A stretch of 6,294 bases of DNA from Anaerobacillus sp. (GCA_007118195.1 SKSA01000241.1:1-6294), one strand, 5' to 3'. Shown: positions 1 to 5,817, counted from the first letter of the stretch. A program made the numbers and translations. Notes: generated by a model not told the origin, from the letters alone.

Positions 1-208
1 ATCAAAAGGTAATTAAAGAGTGGTTTAAGTGCCCGAACGGAAGCGGAGAGCGATCAAAAGGTAATTAAAGAGTGGTTTAAGTGCCCGAACGGAAGCGGAG
101 AGCGATCAAAAGGTAATTAAAAAGTGGTTTAAGTGCCCGAACTAAAGTGGCAAGCGATCAAAAGGTAATTAAAAAATAATTTAAATGCCCGTAGCAAAGC
201 AGTAAGCC
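1..208. repeat. Four tandem copies of a 52-bp non-coding repeat
   Basis: Units start at 1, 53, 105 and 157, each exactly 52 bp and beginning ATCAAAAGGTAATTAAA, with a GC-richer core containing TGCCCG. Units 1 and 2 are identical. Unit 3 differs at about 6 positions and unit 4 at about 11 from unit 3, so divergence rises towards the LCP terminator. The period is not a multiple of 3 and every frame meets stops, so the array is not coding. Units 1-3 show no strong internal hairpin. The array starts at the first base of the window and probably continues to the left. Function is unknown. Confidence 0.97.
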
Positions 209-220
209 TCACTACGGGCA
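172..220 (-). terminator. Rho-independent terminator of the LCP gene
   Basis: A perfect 9-bp stem pairs TGCCCGTAG (186-194) with CTACGGGCA (212-220) around a 17-nt loop. Read on the minus strand, the stem is followed by a T-rich tail (TTTAAATTATTTTTTAATT, 185 downwards). It lies about 30 nt past the LCP stop codon, as expected for the end of that transcript. The left arm and the tail fall inside the fourth 52-bp repeat unit. Confidence 0.85.
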
Positions 221-250
221 CTAACGTAACTCAAAACTAGCAATTCCAAA

Positions 251-1228
251 TTAGTCGATTTCTAAATGCTCTTTTAAAATCATAGAAATTTCTGAGACGG
301 ACTCTTCTTTCAACGAATAATAGAATATCCCACTAATGCGACTATTTTCACCTTCAAACTGCAATGTTTCAATGTTATTAATCGATCGACCGTAAGAATG
401 TAAGGCGATCAAATTTTGAAACGTAAAATTCATCGCTAAATGCTTCTCAATACTATCTAGTAAATTATCATACTTCGTAATCGAAGACATTCTAGCCGTC
501 TTTTCGATGATCGCTTTAATTACTTGTTGTTGGCGCTCACCGCGGCCGATGTCACCACGTGGATCACTTTTGCGCATCCGTACGTAGGCTAAAGCATCCT
601 CACCATTCAACGTTTGCAAACCTTCATTAATTGTAATCGCCCCTTTTTGGTCGCGACTATTCATTTCCGTAAAACTAAATGGAACGTCTACCTCAACGCC
701 GCCAAGCTCATCAATTATCTCCATAAACGCATCAAAATTAAGTTTGACAAAATAGTCTACAGGGATATCTAGTAAATTTTCCACAGTATCGATCGCCATA
801 TCAACGCCACCGAAGGCATGAGCATGATTAATTTTGTCATACATACCTCTACCAATAATCTCGACGCGAGAATCTCGAGGAATGCTTAGCATTTTAATCG
901 AATTGTCATTTTTATTAAAAGTCGCTAAAATCATCGCATCTGTTCGGCCACGAAGGCTAGCTGATCGATCATCAACCCCTAAAAAGAGAACAGAAATATT
1001 ATCTTTACTCGGGTTTACCGCTTCAAGCCTAAGATCAGAACGATCACCACGTTCAAGATCTTGTTGGGCACTTGAAGTTACTTGCGCCATCTTCGATAAA
1101 AAGTAACCGAAAGCACCACCGCCAATAAGGAAAATTGCGAGGGCAACGAAGCCAACGATTTTAAAAATTTTATAAGCACGACTATTTTTTCGTTGTTCTT
1201 GTTTATGTCCTTTTCTCGTTTGTGCCAT
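251..1228 (-). CDS. LytR-CpsA-Psr (LCP) family cell wall glycopolymer transferase
   Basis: LCP enzymes move undecaprenyl-linked glycopolymers such as teichoic acid or capsule onto peptidoglycan, outside the membrane. The protein is 325 aa from the chosen start. It has a basic cytoplasmic tail, one helix at about 23-43, then the LCP domain from about residue 78. Family motifs are visible: the DD pair at 86-87, RTD at 95-97, SIPRDS at 115-120 with its conserved Arg, KINHA at 132-136, LNGEDALAYVRMR at 207-219, and GDIGRGERQQQ at 225-235. ATG at 1228 is preferred over ATG at 1249 because AAGGAG (1239-1244) lies 10 nt before it, inside the longer frame, and 1249 has no good site. The gene is monocistronic, with its own terminator. 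The family is clear, but which polymer it transfers, and whether it matches TagT, TagU or TagV, cannot be told. Confidence 0.95.
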   Translation of the reverse strand: MAQTRKGHKQEQRKNSRAYKIFKIVGFVALAIFLIGGGAFGYFLSKMAQVTSSAQQDLERGDRSDLRLEAVNPSKDNISVLFLGVDDRSASLRGRTDAMILATFNKNDNSIKMLSIPRDSRVEIIGRGMYDKINHAHAFGGVDMAIDTVENLLDIPVDYFVKLNFDAFMEIIDELGGVEVDVPFSFTEMNSRDQKGAITINEGLQTLNGEDALAYVRMRKSDPRGDIGRGERQQQVIKAIIEKTARMSSITKYDNLLDSIEKHLAMNFTFQNLIALHSYGRSINNIETLQFEGENSRISGIFYYSLKEESVSEISMILKEHLEID

Positions 1229-1238
1229 TGTTTTTACG

Positions 1239-1244
1239 CTCCTT
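1239..1244 (-). promoter_or_regulatory. Ribosome binding site that sets the LCP start at 1228
   Basis: The minus strand reads AAGGAG followed by 10 nt and ATG at 1228. The upstream in-frame ATG at 1249 is preceded only by a weak GATAAG, so the first seven codons of the longer frame are probably untranslated. Confidence 0.7.
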
Positions 1245-1330
1245 AACATACTTATCTAGTATAAATATCTATTATTTCCTTTAAATAGAGGTTACCTATG
1301 TCTGATTAGTTTCATTCAAACTTAAGGAGA

Positions 1331-1358
1331 ATAATATCTAGCATATTTTATATCACAA
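1331..1358 (-). promoter_or_regulatory. Candidate sigma-A promoter for the LCP gene
   Basis: On the minus strand TTGTGA (1353-1358) and TATTAT (1331-1336) are separated by 16 bp, matching 4/6 and 5/6 of the consensus. This would give a leader of about 95 nt. A second -10-like TATACT at 1258-1263 lies closer to the gene but has no recognisable -35. Which of the two is used cannot be decided by eye. The rest of 1250-1430 is AT-rich with no gene. Confidence 0.25.
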
Positions 1359-1419
1359 GTAGGAAGTCGTAAATAGAATTTTTTTGGTAAATGCTTTGTT
1401 TGTTGTGATAGTGCTACTT

Positions 1420-1473
1420 ACCTAAAATCAAAAAAGAGCACTTGCCAGTAATGAACTGTGGCAAACGCTCTTT
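1420..1473 (-). terminator. Rho-independent terminator of the glucosaminidase gene
   Basis: The stem has two parts. AAAGAGC (1433-1439) pairs with GCTCTTT (1467-1473), and TTGCCA (1442-1447) pairs with TGGCAA (1459-1464). They are separated by a 2x2 internal loop, with an 11-nt apical loop. On the minus strand it is followed by TTTTTTGATTTTAG, a terminator tail. It lies about 85 nt beyond the glucosaminidase stop and upstream of the LCP promoter region, so the two leftward genes look separately transcribed. Confidence 0.8.
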
Positions 1474-1557
1474 GATGTTACTCGCCATAGACAAAAATGC
1501 TAAGGACAACTACGTCTCTGCTTGACCTCAAAATACGTCGATCGGCGAGTTTGTCTT

Positions 1558-2922
1558 TTATTGTAAATCCAACTGCCCATGCACTTTGTCTAGCTCGTAC
1601 ATTTTACCGGCGATTTTTTGTCCCCAGAAAGGATCTGAATCGAAGTGGACATTCATGCCTTCAGATTTATTTCCTAAAAATGCCCCTTTGTAAAAGCCTT
1701 TGTTAGAAGTTAAATAAGCAGAAGAGATGAATTCGGCTTCGGCGTTAATGCTATCTGAAAAACTATGAAAATCACCAGCATTTTCGTAAGTGCTGCTATT
1801 TCCATCGGCAACGAATAAATTATTTTTATCGGTTGCGATTTTGCTCGTCCCCCATTTGCTCTCATGAATGGCGTGTGCCAATAAGAAAAGAGCATTAACG
1901 TTATGTTCGGCCTCGGCATCCTTGAATGCAAAACCTAAACCGTTTAACGGGCTGCTTGAATTTAGTTGTGAAATCATTTCATTTAACTGTTCGGCTGAGT
2001 AGCTTGTCTCATCACGTAATGATGCATATTGGAAATATTGTGGGAAGACGACTTCGCCAAACGTTTTTCCGTCCCAACTAAAATATTTTTCACCAGGAGT
2101 TAATTGTACGGGTGCAGCACCGAAAATGTAACTGTTATATTCGTTATTTTGATAAACATAATGGATGAAATCATCATTTTCTACCATATAATATGACCGA
2201 TTTGGAACTAGATCGATCGGTGTAATCTCAATTTTAGAAAGTTCTACATAACCGATCGAATTTGCGACTTCAACTTTTGCAACTTCTTCAGTACTATCAA
2301 GAAATCTCATTTCAGTATTGTGACTAACGAAATTAAGCTGTCCTTTTAAGTCTGGAGTAGAGTATAAGGTTAAATGGTTTTGTGATCCTACTGCTGAAGT
2401 CGCGACACCATCATAAGCCCAAACGACTTGATTTTGATTTTTTACAATATATTTTTTCTCTCCATTATTAGCAACCGTTACTGCTTCTGAAAAACTATGA
2501 AAACTTTCTACTTTCGTAGTTTCACCGCTTTCAAGACTATAAACATCGTACCCCTTTGTAGTGAACGTCAATAAAATATTTTCTGTTAAGTGACTATTGC
2601 CGGCTGAGGTAACGTCTTTTATGTGTAAGAAATACGTTTCACTAGGTAAATACTGCTTTGTTGGTACAACTTTAATCGAACGTTCGTTAACGAAAATTAA
2701 CTCTATTTCTACTACATCTCCATTTCGATCTTTTACAAAAATGGTTGTTTCATTAGCAGAAACCTCGTCATAATCAAGGTTGAACGTGATCAACCATTCT
2801 TTATCCGTCGGAACTAAATCTTGTTGTTCCCAATCTTTAAACTCTGAAGCAATTGCATTAGTAGAAAATCCAATGACCATTAATAAGATTAGTAGTAACG
2901 TTACAATTGACTTGTATTTCAT
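1558..2922 (-). CDS. Secreted endo-beta-N-acetylglucosaminidase (GH73-type) with N-terminal Ig-like domain
   Basis: Autolysins of this family cut the glycan strand of peptidoglycan outside the cell. The protein is 454 aa from ATG at 2922, chosen because AAGGGGG (2929-2935) sits 6 nt upstream and because it places a classic signal peptide first: MKYK, a Leu/Ile-rich core, and probable cleavage after AIA at residue 25. Residues 26-124 look like a bacterial Ig-like (SbsA/Big_5) domain ending LLTFTTKG. Residues 125-310 are less clear and may include SH3-like strands (around TLYSTPDLKGQLN). The catalytic domain covers about 310-446. It has HAIHESKWGTSKIA with the likely catalytic Glu354, NNLF at 367-370, and an aromatic-rich tail. 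No LPXTG, LysM or choline-binding repeats are seen, so wall attachment is presumably by the middle region. It resembles LytD/LytG-type enzymes. The catalytic family is well supported; the exact orthologue is not. Confidence 0.93.
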   Translation of the reverse strand: MKYKSIVTLLLILLMVIGFSTNAIASEFKDWEQQDLVPTDKEWLITFNLDYDEVSANETTIFVKDRNGDVVEIELIFVNERSIKVVPTKQYLPSETYFLHIKDVTSAGNSHLTENILLTFTTKGYDVYSLESGETTKVESFHSFSEAVTVANNGEKKYIVKNQNQVVWAYDGVATSAVGSQNHLTLYSTPDLKGQLNFVSHNTEMRFLDSTEEVAKVEVANSIGYVELSKIEITPIDLVPNRSYYMVENDDFIHYVYQNNEYNSYIFGAAPVQLTPGEKYFSWDGKTFGEVVFPQYFQYASLRDETSYSAEQLNEMISQLNSSSPLNGLGFAFKDAEAEHNVNALFLLAHAIHESKWGTSKIATDKNNLFVADGNSSTYENAGDFHSFSDSINAEAEFISSAYLTSNKGFYKGAFLGNKSEGMNVHFDSDPFWGQKIAGKMYELDKVHGQLDLQ

Positions 2923-3003
2923 AGATATCCCCCTTAAAGTTTTCATTTTTGATTGAAAAAGCATTGCGTAAAGGCAATTGCTTCCATTAACTCCTTTACT
3001 TCT

Positions 3004-3031
3004 ATTATCCGAACAAAATGAAAAGTTGCAA
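3004..3031 (-). promoter_or_regulatory. Candidate sigma-A promoter for the glucosaminidase gene
   Basis: The minus strand shows TTGCAA (3026-3031), a 16-bp spacer and GATAAT (3004-3009), matching 4/6 and 5/6 of the consensus. It would start a transcript near 2997 with a leader of about 75 nt that includes the AAGGGGG ribosome site. A second minus-strand TATAAT at 3110-3115 is perfect but has no convincing -35. Confidence 0.4.
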
Positions 3032-3085
3032 CATGGAAATATGGTAATTCATTGAAATCTTTTAACAAAATTACATAATGTTACT

Positions 3086-3094
3086 TTTGTGAAT
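3086..3094 (+). promoter_or_regulatory. Single TTTGTGAAT element (ResD half-site-like)
   Basis: The plus strand reads TTTGTGAAT, which equals the Bacillus subtilis ResD half-site consensus as I recall it. It lies about 90 bp upstream of the predicted glucosaminidase start and about 270 bp upstream of the predicted cytochrome operon start. It belongs to the same motif family as the cluster at 3251-3341, but as an isolated 9-mer in AT-rich DNA it could be chance. Confidence 0.25.
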
Positions 3095-3250
3095 ATTTCG
3101 AACTCTAATATTATAACAATAGCAAATTATGAATAAGTTCAAAAGTCTTTTTTTACCTTATCTTAAAAATGACAATAAATACTTTCATAACAGGAGGTGT
3201 GTCCACATAAATAAAGTTGTAATGATAGATTAGGTTAAACAACATAATTT

Positions 3251-3341
3251 AAAGTGAAAAACACAATCTAGACAAAATAATTTCACTTTTTCACATAAAA
3301 AAACATAGTTCACAAATTGTTCACACCAAAATATGTGAAAA
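3251..3341 (+). promoter_or_regulatory. Cluster of TTCAC/GTGAA elements upstream of the cytochrome operon
   Basis: Six TTCAC or GTGAA elements lie in about 90 bp, at 3254, 3282, 3290, 3309, 3320 and 3335. They form two perfect 9-bp inverted repeats, 3251-3259 with 3281-3289 and 3288-3296 with 3333-3341. They also form an 11-bp tandem direct repeat, GTTCACA at 3308 and 3319. TTCACA-N5-TTCACA fits a binding site for an OmpR-family regulator (PhoP or ResD type). The minus strand of 3308-3316 reads TTTGTGAAC, one base from the ResD half-site. Activation by a redox or anaerobiosis regulator would suit the cytochromes downstream, but the identity of the regulator is inferred. Confidence 0.5.
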
Positions 3342-3353
3342 TAATGGTAAAAA

Positions 3354-3359
3354 TATAGT
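3354..3359 (+). promoter_or_regulatory. Candidate -10 box of the cytochrome operon
   Basis: TATAGT matches the -10 consensus at 5/6. At 17 bp upstream the hexamer is ATATGT, a poor -35, which is what an activator-dependent promoter would show. The TTCAC cluster ends just upstream and the predicted start is near 3366. An alternative -10, AATAAT at 3340-3345, has no better -35. Confidence 0.3.
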
Positions 3360-3366
3360 TAAGAGG

Positions 3367-3389
3367 TCCGTTAGCAAATACTAACCGGA
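3367..3389 (+). other. Hairpin at the predicted 5' end of the cytochrome mRNA
   Basis: TCC-GTTAG (3367-3374) pairs with CTAAC-GGA (3381-3389) around a 6-nt CAAATA loop, with C3386 bulged. It lies just after the predicted transcription start and ends about 20 nt before the ribosome site. No U-run follows, so it is not a terminator. A role in mRNA stability or leader control is inferred. Confidence 0.45.
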
Positions 3390-3408
3390 GACAAGGTTAT
3401 AGAATGAA

Positions 3409-3416
3409 GAGGGTGA
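3409..3416 (+). promoter_or_regulatory. Ribosome binding site of the 8-heme cytochrome
   Basis: GAGGGTGA lies 9 nt before ATG 3426. Another ATG at 3419 overlaps out of frame and opens only six codons before a stop. Because it is only 2 nt from the site, 3426 is the likely start. Confidence 0.65.
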
Positions 3417-3425
3417 GCATGGGCT

Positions 3426-4505
3426 ATGAAAAAAGATGACAAAGTTACAGAAAAGAAACGAAGTAAGATAGTTTCAATGATTCATAGAATGTGGGAAAAG
3501 TTCCGATCGATCGATTGGAAAGATCCTTTAAATAGATGGAAGTTGTTAGCGTTTTCAGTTGTTGCTTTTATCGGAATTGCGGGTTTTTCTTATGGAGCAG
3601 TTGCTGGAACTTCAACAACCTCGTTCTGTTCTAATTGTCACGAAATGTCACCAGAGTATGTGACGCACGTTTCAACCACTCATAGTGAAATTAAGTGTTC
3701 CTATTGTCATATTGAACCTGGAATTGGCGGTACGATCAAAGGAAAACTAGCAGCGATGACAGAAGTCTATCACCATGTAACGAGAACACAACCTGACCCA
3801 ATATATGCAACCAAACCGATAAAGGATATTGTTTGCCTTCGATGTCATTCTACTAATCGGGATATTACCCCTAGTGGTGATTTAATTGTAAATCATCAAG
3901 GTCATATAGAAGAAGGAATTTCATGTGTTACGTGTCATTCAGGAGTCGCTCACGGAAAAATTGTCGAGAGAGGTCTAAATACGAGTGATACTTATGACTA
4001 TTGGATTGAAGAAAATGCAGATAAACTTTTGTCTACTGAGTATATAAGAACAAATATGGGAACTTGTATTGATTGTCACGATCAAGTAAATCAAGGGTTA
4101 GAGCCTTGGAATGAAAAGGAATTTCTTCTCTCCATTCCACCAAGCCAATTAGATGGTGAAACACCAACATCAAAGGAGATTTTAGAAAATGTCGTACTAA
4201 AGCAATTTAGTGACGCGCAAATTTCGATGGAGTGCACGACGTGTCATTTAGAAGTGACTATTCCAGACAGCCATAGTGAAGTTGATTGGGGAGAAAATCA
4301 TGTAATGGATGCTTTAAATGAATTCGATCAATGTTTAACATGTCATCAAGAAGAAAAGTGGGTCAAAAGAGTTCAACCTCAATCGATTGAGAGTTTACTT
4401 GAAAATGAAAGTTTTGAATTAGATTCGTATGTTCCTGATTTCGGTGTTGTTCAAAAAGAAATGGCAAACACGGTGTTTTGTGTATCGTGTCATACGGAAA
4501 AATAA
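3426..4505 (+). CDS. Membrane-anchored 8-heme NapC/NirT-type cytochrome c
   Basis: Proteins of this family oxidise menaquinol in the membrane and pass electrons to an extracytoplasmic partner. The protein is 359 aa: a charged cytoplasmic N-terminus, one uncleaved helix at about 38-60, then an outside domain with eight CXXCH motifs at residues 68, 91, 137, 167, 214, 270, 303 and 352. The first four form the NapC/NrfH-like head. The first is CSNCHEM, with the CXXCHxM methionine (Met74) typical of the family. His86, His157, His160 and His176 are possible distal ligands. NapC itself has four hemes and about 200 residues, so hemes 5-8 are an extension ending three residues after the last motif. 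About 50 residues between hemes 5 and 6 carry no heme motif. It is first in the operon and paralogous to the next gene. No CXXCK motif is present, so it is not NrfA. The acceptor is unknown. Confidence 0.93.
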   Translation: MKKDDKVTEKKRSKIVSMIHRMWEKFRSIDWKDPLNRWKLLAFSVVAFIGIAGFSYGAVAGTSTTSFCSNCHEMSPEYVTHVSTTHSEIKCSYCHIEPGIGGTIKGKLAAMTEVYHHVTRTQPDPIYATKPIKDIVCLRCHSTNRDITPSGDLIVNHQGHIEEGISCVTCHSGVAHGKIVERGLNTSDTYDYWIEENADKLLSTEYIRTNMGTCIDCHDQVNQGLEPWNEKEFLLSIPPSQLDGETPTSKEILENVVLKQFSDAQISMECTTCHLEVTIPDSHSEVDWGENHVMDALNEFDQCLTCHQEEKWVKRVQPQSIESLLENESFELDSYVPDFGVVQKEMANTVFCVSCHTEK

Positions 4506-4529
4506 TGAAATTTCGTACTGAATAACTAA

Positions 4530-4541
4530 AAACGTACGTTT
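4530..4541. other. Perfect 12-bp palindrome between the two cytochrome genes
   Basis: AAACGTACGTTT is fully self-complementary and sits 25 bp after the first cytochrome stop. With no loop it would form a poor RNA hairpin and has no U-tail, so it is not a terminator. It could be a protein-binding site or chance. The 99-bp gap holds no other clear element except the ribosome site at 4591. Confidence 0.3.
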
Positions 4542-4590
4542 AAGGTGCTTTAGTATTATAGTTCCTGAATCGCAAAAAGTTTTCTTTAGT

Positions 4591-4597
4591 GAGGTGA
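4591..4597 (+). promoter_or_regulatory. Ribosome binding site that supports a TTG start at 4605
   Basis: GAGGTGA lies 7 nt before TTG 4605. The next in-frame ATG is eight codons further in and has no such site. Confidence 0.75.
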
Positions 4598-4604
4598 CAT
4601 TAAG

Positions 4605-5798
4605 TTGAAAAAAGATCAAGAGCAAGAAATGCAAAATGAAAACGAAGAGAAATATCAGAAAACTCTTAAAAGGATAAAAATTGCAACGCTACTCATCATT
4701 GGGCTTGTAGGCTTGGCATTATCGGTGAATATTGGTGTAAGCGCAACCTCGACATCTTCTTTTTGTTCTAGTTGTCATATGATGACTCCTCAAGCTCTAA
4801 CGTGGGAAGCTTCTTCCCATAGTGGGATAGAGTGTAAGGATTGTCATATTCCACCTGGGTTTGAAAACACGATAAACGCAAAGATTGATGGGTTAAAGGA
4901 GTTATATTACACAGTTACGAATACGTATGGCGATCCAATTAGAATGTATGGACCGATACCTGATGAAGCGTGCTTGAAATGTCATAACATGAACAATCGT
5001 GATGTTACAGCGTCAGGAGATATTATCATTGATCACGGGATCCATCGTGAAGAAGCTGTTCTCTGTGTAACATGTCATGATGGAGTGGCGCATGGGAAAG
5101 TTTCTGAGCGCGACATCACTTATAAAACGGACTATTCTCGTTGGGATGAAGCCGTTGCTTCAAGGGTCATGGCTGACACTGCGTATACGGTTCCACAAAT
5201 GGACACATGTATGGATTGTCATGAGCTTAGACGTGCTCCGTTAACTTGTGAGACGTGTCATGAAACAGGAATGTTCCCAGAGAGCCATGAAGATGAATTA
5301 TTTGCCGACAAGTTGCACGGGTCGTTAGCTCTAGAAGATTACTCTTCTTGTAGCAGTTGTCACTCGTATATGTCGAAAACATCAGTGGAACAAATTAAGC
5401 CATTCGGTTATTATCAACAATTTTTAAATATCGAAAAAAGTCAAGTCGGTAAAACCGTTCAAAAGTACGCAAAAGCAGATACAACTTGCGTTGACTGCCA
5501 TAGTGAGCGTCCAGATACTCACATTGAAAGAAATTACGCAGTTAGTCACGGTGATTGGGCGCGAGATAATAAAGATGGCTGTTTAACATGTCACGATAAT
5601 AAGGCAACCCAAGGTAGTGATCCTGTTAACCCAGTTACATGTTCTTCATGCCACCCGAGCGGGCATAAATCAAATTGGCAAAGAGGGCATAATCCGCGGA
5701 TTACTGAAGATACAAAGATTAACCAAACGTGCTTTGATTGTCACGTTGAAACGACGTGTAGCTCTTGCCATACGTCAGCCAATAGAGAAGACTTTTAA
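4605..5798 (+). CDS. Membrane-anchored 12-heme NapC/NirT-type cytochrome c
   Basis: This second quinol dehydrogenase-like cytochrome is 397 aa, from a TTG start with GAGGTGA 7 nt upstream. It has an acidic, Gln-rich cytoplasmic tail, one helix at about 25-47, then twelve CXXCH motifs at residues 54, 77, 123, 154, 202, 215, 249, 295, 326, 346, 376 and 385. Motifs 1-4 are the NapC/NrfH-like head, with CSSCHMM (Met60), His72, His144, His147 and His163 matching positions in the upstream cytochrome. The PPG after heme 2 and GLKELYY fit the family. Hemes 5-8 match the upstream paralogue in spacing except that hemes 5 and 6 are only 13 residues apart. Hemes 9-12 form an extra C-terminal tetraheme segment absent from the paralogue. 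It presumably carries electrons from menaquinol outwards across the wall; partner and substrate are not shown. Cytochrome c maturation genes are not in the window. Confidence 0.93.
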   Translation: MKKDQEQEMQNENEEKYQKTLKRIKIATLLIIGLVGLALSVNIGVSATSTSSFCSSCHMMTPQALTWEASSHSGIECKDCHIPPGFENTINAKIDGLKELYYTVTNTYGDPIRMYGPIPDEACLKCHNMNNRDVTASGDIIIDHGIHREEAVLCVTCHDGVAHGKVSERDITYKTDYSRWDEAVASRVMADTAYTVPQMDTCMDCHELRRAPLTCETCHETGMFPESHEDELFADKLHGSLALEDYSSCSSCHSYMSKTSVEQIKPFGYYQQFLNIEKSQVGKTVQKYAKADTTCVDCHSERPDTHIERNYAVSHGDWARDNKDGCLTCHDNKATQGSDPVNPVTCSSCHPSGHKSNWQRGHNPRITEDTKINQTCFDCHVETTCSSCHTSANREDF

Positions 5799-5817
5799 GG
5801 ATTGCAATAGTTGTCTC

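Noticed and set aside
1..208. CRISPR array
   Set aside because: The 52-bp units abut directly with no variable spacers, and no cas genes are in the window.
834..1106. Open frame of 90 codons on the plus strand inside the LCP gene
   Set aside because: Antisense shadow of a strongly conserved coding domain, with no ribosome site and no recognisable protein.
1285..1320. ECF sigma factor (SigW/SigM-type) promoter for the LCP gene
   Set aside because: TGAAAC is present on the minus strand, but no CGTA or CGTC follows at 16-17 bp, so the cell-envelope stress promoter is incomplete.
1497..1931. Two short open frames overlapping the end of the glucosaminidase gene
   Set aside because: Both are out-of-frame shadows of the catalytic domain and its 3' region, without ribosome sites or family features.
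2943..2987. Fourteen-codon minus-strand leader ORF before the glucosaminidase
   Set aside because: It has AAAGGAG upstream, but the spacing to ATG is only 3 nt and the peptide has no recognisable attenuator feature. It could be translated but is not supported.
4419..4634. Minus-strand open frame across the cytochrome gene junction
   Set aside because: Antisense to the end of the 8-heme and start of the 12-heme cytochrome genes, with no ribosome site or domain.
3426..5798. Cytochrome c nitrite reductase (NrfA) or other catalytic multiheme enzyme
   Set aside because: All 20 motifs are CXXCH with no CXXCK catalytic heme, and both proteins begin with a membrane-anchored NapC-like head, pointing to electron transfer.
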